NCBI GenBank assembly: GCA_019454105.1
Contig: CP075364.1
Coordinates: 2,421,362 to 2,485,361, forward strand
Source: Fimbriimonadaceae bacterium
Lineage (GTDB): Bacteria; Armatimonadota; Fimbriimonadia; Fimbriimonadales; Fimbriimonadaceae
Direction of reading: 5' to 3'
Length of the DNA: 64,000 nt
Shown here: piece after piece, positions 60,464-64,000 of the stretch
How the letters are laid out: the number at the start of each line of letters is the position of its first letter
Position numbering within the stretch: the stretch's first letter is position 1
The notes under the pieces: generated by a model
What the model saw: the letters and a program-made list of their open reading frames with translations, nothing else
Told to the model about the DNA's origin: nothing
Database searches by the model: none
Translations under genes and position numbers: made by a program

Positions 60464-61135
60464 ATGGGCCAACGGCTCGAGGAACTGCCGCTTTTTCCGC
60501 TGCACACGGTCCTCTTTCCGTACGCGCAGCTTCAACTGCACGTTTTTGAAGACCGGTATCGGGAAATGGTGCGGCACTGCCTGCAATACGATCTTCCGTT
60601 CGGGGTCGTCCTCATTCGCTCCGGGCAGGAGGTCGGAGGCTCGGCCGAGCCCTACATGGTAGGGACCGCCGTAAGGATCGTCAGCGTGCACACCTACGAT
60701 GACGGGAAAATGGACGTCCGTGTTCTGGGTGAGCGCAGATTTCGGGTCCGAAAACTAGATGAATCGCATCCTTACCTCACCGGTTTTGTTGAGCCGGTCG
60801 TTGAGCTAGAGATCGACGACGGCCCCAGGGCGGACGCTCTCTTGGGCCGGGCACGGGAGTGCGTCGAATCGTACATCGAGGTCTACTTCGCGAAGTTCGA
60901 CGTCCGCGTCGCCAAGATCAAGCTTCCCAACGACCCCACCGCCCTCTCCTTCGTCGTCGCGAACTTCCTTCAGATCGACAACCTGGACAAGCAGAGGATG
61001 CTCGAGACGACCGACACCCTCGATCGGCTTGAGGACATGATCCCGATCCTGGAGCGGCACATCGAAGACGCCAAGAGCCCGGCTTACTTCCGGCTCTCCA
61101 AGGAGCACCTCTCGGAGTGGATCCATCCCAACTAG
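60464..61135 (+). CDS. Lon substrate-binding-domain protein (standalone)
   Basis: 223 aa from ATG 60464 (TTG 60455 would add three residues). It is the Lon N-terminal (PUA-like plus helical) domain alone: ELPLFPLHTVLFPYAQLQLHVFEDRY, GERRFRV, DPTALSFVVANFLQID. No ATPase or protease follows, so it is not a Lon protease; such proteins may bind substrates. TATACT (60450-60455) lies 8 nt before the ATG. Confidence 0.92.
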   Translation: MGQRLEELPLFPLHTVLFPYAQLQLHVFEDRYREMVRHCLQYDLPFGVVLIRSGQEVGGSAEPYMVGTAVRIVSVHTYDDGKMDVRVLGERRFRVRKLDESHPYLTGFVEPVVELEIDDGPRADALLGRARECVESYIEVYFAKFDVRVAKIKLPNDPTALSFVVANFLQIDNLDKQRMLETTDTLDRLEDMIPILERHIEDAKSPAYFRLSKEHLSEWIHPN

Positions 61136-61161
61136 GCCCTGAGGCCCCGTCGACCCCAAGC

Positions 61162-61167
61162 TATAAT
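61162..61167 (+). promoter_or_regulatory. TATAAT of rpsU
   Basis: A consensus -10 in the gap after the Lon-N gene gives a short leader (about 15 nt) holding AGAGGA before the TTG start. Confidence 0.55.
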
Positions 61168-61187
61168 CTCTCTCAGAGGAACCTGGC

Positions 61188-61358
61188 TTGGTCTACGTGA
61201 ACGTCCATCCCAACGAGTCGATCGATGCCGCTCTCAAGCGGTTCAATCTGAAACTCCAGCAAAGCGGCCTTCTCCGCGAGCTCAAAGAGCACTCGCACTA
61301 TGAGAAGCCGAGCGAAAAGCGACGACGGCAGCGACGTCGGCGCGGCTCCAGGATGTGA
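61188..61358 (+). CDS. rpsU: Ribosomal protein S21
   Basis: 56 aa, starting at TTG 61188; AGAGGA (61175-61180) lies 7 nt upstream and no ATG or better GTG fits. Reads VYVNVHPNESIDAALKRFN, then SGLLRELKEHSHYEKPSEK and an Arg-rich tail (RRRQRRRRGSRM), the S21 pattern. The gene is short and easily missed. Its TGA overlaps the ybeY GTG. Confidence 0.88.
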   Translation: MVYVNVHPNESIDAALKRFNLKLQQSGLLRELKEHSHYEKPSEKRRRQRRRRGSRM

Positions 61359-61858
61359 CCCGGCCCCCAAGGCCCGATTGGAGCCTTGTCCAGTCGAAAT
61401 CGAGCCGACTGAGAGTCCCGTTCGTCAACGAATCGGGCCGTCCCGTCCCAGTATCCACCTTGCGGAGCGTGGCGCGGGCCACCTTCTTGGCCCATGGCCA
61501 GCGCAGTGGCGCCGTCTGCGTCCTTGTGGCCGACAATGACCGCCTCCAAGAGCTCAATCGCCAGTTCCGCGGACTTGACGAGCCGACCGACGTTCTCACG
61601 TTCCCACCGCCCGAGAACATGAAACCTCACTTGGGCGACATCGCCGTCAACCGGCAGATGGCTCTTGAGGCCGGGAAGAGACCCGGCTGGAGCGAAACGG
61701 CCGAGCTTGGTCAACTGGTCGCTCATGGCTGCCTGCACCTCCTGGGGTATGAAGACGACGATGAGGCAGCGCGCGTCCACATGGTGCGAATCGCGAACGA
61801 GGCCCTGGCCCACCTTGGCATGCCTACCGACCCGGACTGGCGCTCGATCGAGCACTGA
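61355..61858 (+). CDS. ybeY: Endoribonuclease YbeY
   Basis: 167 aa from GTG 61355, overlapping rpsU by GTGA. YbeY matures 16S rRNA and aids ribosome quality control. The zinc motif is HGCLHLLGYED: the first two His are kept but the third, usually GYDH, is Asp or missing. LNRQFRGLDEPTDVLTFP and GDIAVN are typical. Activity may differ if the metal site is altered. Confidence 0.93.
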   Translation: MTRPPRPDWSLVQSKSSRLRVPFVNESGRPVPVSTLRSVARATFLAHGQRSGAVCVLVADNDRLQELNRQFRGLDEPTDVLTFPPPENMKPHLGDIAVNRQMALEAGKRPGWSETAELGQLVAHGCLHLLGYEDDDEAARVHMVRIANEALAHLGMPTDPDWRSIEH

Positions 61859-61880
61859 GCGAAAGATGACCCCCTAAGAC

Positions 61881-62588
61881 ATGGCGACCCGTGACCTGAT
61901 CGGCCCTTTCAAAGTAGCGTTCAACGGGATCGTCCACACCTTCCGGACCCAGCGGCACATGAGGATCCACCTCTATGTGACCTTGATCGTCGTGCTCGGA
62001 GCCCTGGTTCTCAACCTCAGGATGAGGGAGATCCTTGTCCTCCTCTTCATGATCACCTTCGTCCTCGTAGCCGAGATGTTCAACTCGGCGATCGAGGCGA
62101 CGGTCGACCTTGTGAGCCCGAACTACCACCCGCTCGCCAAGTTCGCCAAGGACATCGCCGCTGGCGCTGTGCTTGTCACGACCATCATGGCTATCATCGT
62201 GGGCTGCATGATCGCTATCGGCGACCAACAGTGGGAGAGGATCCGCATCAGCCTGACAGCCGAGAGCATCGGAGCCCCAGTCTGGATCAGGATCGTGGCC
62301 GGTGCTTTCCTTGTCTTCGTGAGCGTCATCATTGGCAAGGGGCTGGGGGCCAGGGGCCAATTGCTCCAGGGCGGACTCGTCAGCGGGCACAGCGCGCTTG
62401 GCTTCTTCTTCGCGACGTCGGTCTTCTTCCTGACCGACAACATCACGGTGTCCGCCATTGCGATCCTCTTGGCAGTCATCATCGCCCAAAGCCGATGGGA
62501 GGCGAAGATTCATTCAGTCTTTGAACTCACCTTAGGAGCGACAGTAGGGGTGATTTTGGGTGTGTTGCTCTTTGGAATCGCACTCTAA
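61881..62588 (+). CDS. DgkA-type lipid kinase fused to a PAP2-like domain
   Basis: 235 aa, multi-TM. Residues 1-115 are a DgkA/undecaprenol kinase (FRTQRHMRIHLYVT, catalytic AEMFNSAIEATVDL). The rest resembles PAP2 phosphatases, with GGLVSGHSALGFF holding the acid-phosphatase-like SGHS and a later SRWEAKIHSVFELTLGA. Kinase and phosphatase acting on undecaprenol (phosphate) could be joined in one chain. It lies 22 bp after ybeY. Confidence 0.88.
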   Translation: MATRDLIGPFKVAFNGIVHTFRTQRHMRIHLYVTLIVVLGALVLNLRMREILVLLFMITFVLVAEMFNSAIEATVDLVSPNYHPLAKFAKDIAAGAVLVTTIMAIIVGCMIAIGDQQWERIRISLTAESIGAPVWIRIVAGAFLVFVSVIIGKGLGARGQLLQGGLVSGHSALGFFFATSVFFLTDNITVSAIAILLAVIIAQSRWEAKIHSVFELTLGATVGVILGVLLFGIAL

Positions 62589-62624
62589 CGACCAAATATG
62601 GTATCTTAGCGACTCTCGCGAACT

Positions 62625-64000
62625 ATGAGCGACCCAAGCGACAGTATCCGTCGCCAGCCGCGCCCCAGCCGGAAATCCGGAACCGCAGCGGCAGGCGTGA
62701 TTGGAGTCCTGCTCTTCCTGGCACCTTTCGCCTTGGCCCTGGCGGCGTTCCCGAAGGATCGAACCTGGCTGCCTTGGGCCGAGATCGTCTTGGCGATGGT
62801 CGCCGTCGTCGTCCTCAATGCCGCCTTCGTGGCGGCCGAGACCGCGATCCAAACACTACGGGCCTCGCACGCCAAGCAACTTGCGAACGATGAGGCGAAA
62901 GCCGCCATCGTGCGCGACTTGGTCGAGGGCAAGGCCCACTATGTCGCCGCCGCCTATCTTGGGTCGCAGACCATGCGGTTCTGGCTGGCGCTTCTTGTTT
63001 TCCCAATTGCGGCCGTCGTCGCGCCTTCGATGGCTGCCCAATTCGGGACATCGTTGGTCTCGTCCACACTGATCGCGGCGTTCCTGGTCGCGATCCCGGT
63101 CGCGGCGGTCAACATCCTCCTGGCAGAGCTTGTTCCGCGTTCCTATGCCTCGACCAACCCGGTCAAGGCCGCTTTGAGGCTCGCGGGCTTCGTCCGGTTT
63201 TTCGCCACCGCCTTCTATCCTGCCATAGCCGCGGCCACCAAGATCGGCAACCTCCTCTCCAAGCGGTTCGGGGGCCTGACGACGTTCGCCCTGTCGAACC
63301 AGGCGGAAGAGGAGATCAAGGAGCGGCTCGAACAAGCCGTTGAGACCCAGGAGATCGAGGAGGGAGAGAAGGAGATGCTCCATTCGGTGTTCGAGTTCGG
63401 CGACACCGTCGCGAGGGAGGTCATGACACCCAGGGTGGACCTCGATGCAGTCCCCGTCACATCGACCCTTGAAGAGGTCGCCAAGATTGTCGAAGAGTCC
63501 GGCCACTCGCGCATTCCAGTCTTCGAGGGCACCGACGACCAGATTCTCGGAATCGTCCACGCCAAGGATGTCTTGAGCGCGATCTCACGCGGTCAGAACA
63601 GCCTGAACCTTCGCCGGATCATGCGCCCAGCCCTGTTCGTGCCGGAAAACAAGAACCTCATGGACCTCCTCCACGAGATGCGCCAAAAGAGGACGCAGAT
63701 GGTGATCGTCCAGGACGAGTTTGGAGGCACCGCCGGAGTCGTCACGATCGAAGACATCGTCGAAGAAGTCGTCGGCGAGATCGTCGATGAATACGACGAA
63801 GAAGAGACCTTGATCGTGAAGAACGGATCGGGCTTCCTCATCGGAGGTCGCCTGAATTTGTACGACGTCAACGACGAGATCGGTACGGAGCTTTCGAGCG
63901 ACGAGTTCGACACGATCGGAGGGTTCGTTTTCGGGCTGTTCGGCCGCCAGCCGAACCAAGGCGAGACGGTCGATTTCGAAGGGTATCGGTTCACCGTCGC
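62625..64000 (+). CDS. CorC/HlyC-type CBS protein with DUF21 (3' end beyond window)
   Basis: 458 codons, open to the window end. An N-terminal DUF21/CNNM membrane region (TM helices about 25-45, 55-80, 120-145, 150-170) is followed by paired CBS domains (VMTPRVDLDAVPVTSTLEEVAKIVEESGHSRIPV, RIMRPALFVPENKNLMDLL, GVVTIEDIVEEVVGEIVDEYDEE) and the beginning of the CorC-HlyC C-terminal domain (DEFDTIGGFVFGLFGRQPNQGE). Probably a cation (Mg or Co) transport or efflux component. TATCTT (62602-62607) is upstream. Confidence 0.93.
   Translation, partial: MSDPSDSIRRQPRPSRKSGTAAAGVIGVLLFLAPFALALAAFPKDRTWLPWAEIVLAMVAVVVLNAAFVAAETAIQTLRASHAKQLANDEAKAAIVRDLVEGKAHYVAAAYLGSQTMRFWLALLVFPIAAVVAPSMAAQFGTSLVSSTLIAAFLVAIPVAAVNILLAELVPRSYASTNPVKAALRLAGFVRFFATAFYPAIAAATKIGNLLSKRFGGLTTFALSNQAEEEIKERLEQAVETQEIEEGEKEMLHSVFEFGDTVAREVMTPRVDLDAVPVTSTLEEVAKIVEESGHSRIPVFEGTDDQILGIVHAKDVLSAISRGQNSLNLRRIMRPALFVPENKNLMDLLHEMRQKRTQMVIVQDEFGGTAGVVTIEDIVEEVVGEIVDEYDEEETLIVKNGSGFLIGGRLNLYDVNDEIGTELSSDEFDTIGGFVFGLFGRQPNQGETVDFEGYRFTV

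Overview
The window is a GC-rich, gene-dense bacterial chromosome segment with about 65 protein genes, one tRNA and one tmRNA. It has no insertion sequences, prophage genes or CRISPR array. The best guess is an Armatimonadota member, probably near Fimbriimonas. Pointers are a PEP-CTERM protein, outer-membrane and DUF374 acyltransferase genes of a diderm envelope, a Dop / Pup-like (UBact type, ending RYRQRSGQ) / proteasome beta cluster, and many transcripts whose -10 box lies only 6-9 nt before the start codon. The taxonomy is inference.

Layout. 1-3.5 kb: truncated QueG-like iron-sulfur protein under tandem palindromic operators, two GYF_2 membrane proteins, a rhomboid-like protein and a PEP-CTERM protein. 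3.5-9.6 kb: sugar dehydratase, J-domain protein, metG, yraN-rnhB, tRNA-His. 10-20.7 kb: a DNA-repair region in which uvrA is split into two complete half-genes. About 5.6 kb lies between them: a Cys-rich secreted protein, a pseudopilin, an MFS exporter with a displaced start, an AraC regulator with a VOC protein, and a secreted clan-CD (caspase/gingipain-like) protein paired with a membrane-anchored partner. alkD and tag follow, with two GC-rich hairpin/G-quadruplex repeats flanking alkD. 20.7-31 kb: serC, a ChaN-like gene with pyrD, fumarylacetoacetase, yebC, an active-type rhomboid and a DUF374 acyltransferase. 30.5-43.4 kb: ANTAR response regulator, GDP-mannose-type nucleotidyltransferase with degenerate mutase domain, polysaccharide deacetylase, HD protein, ribE, rpoN, two FAD oxidoreductases, dapB, tmRNA and rrf2-iscA. 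43.5-50.2 kb: glycosyltransferase, alaS and yceD-plsX-fabH. 50.4-54.1 kb: lipoprotein-dop-pup-prcB. 54-64 kb: glyS, rpsF-ssb, a sugar-phosphate isomerase, a sensor kinase, a Lon-N protein, rpsU-ybeY, a DgkA-PAP2 fusion and a CorC-like protein cut by the window end.

Genes are packed tightly. Same-strand neighbours often overlap by ATGA or GTGA, and five convergent pairs share the same four bases for both stop codons. Main findings are the fission of UvrA between its two ATPase modules, the unannotated caspase-like pair, the Pup locus lacking prcA, pafA and the ATPase gene, and the prevalence of leaderless-type starts. No stretch over 300 bases lacks a gene.
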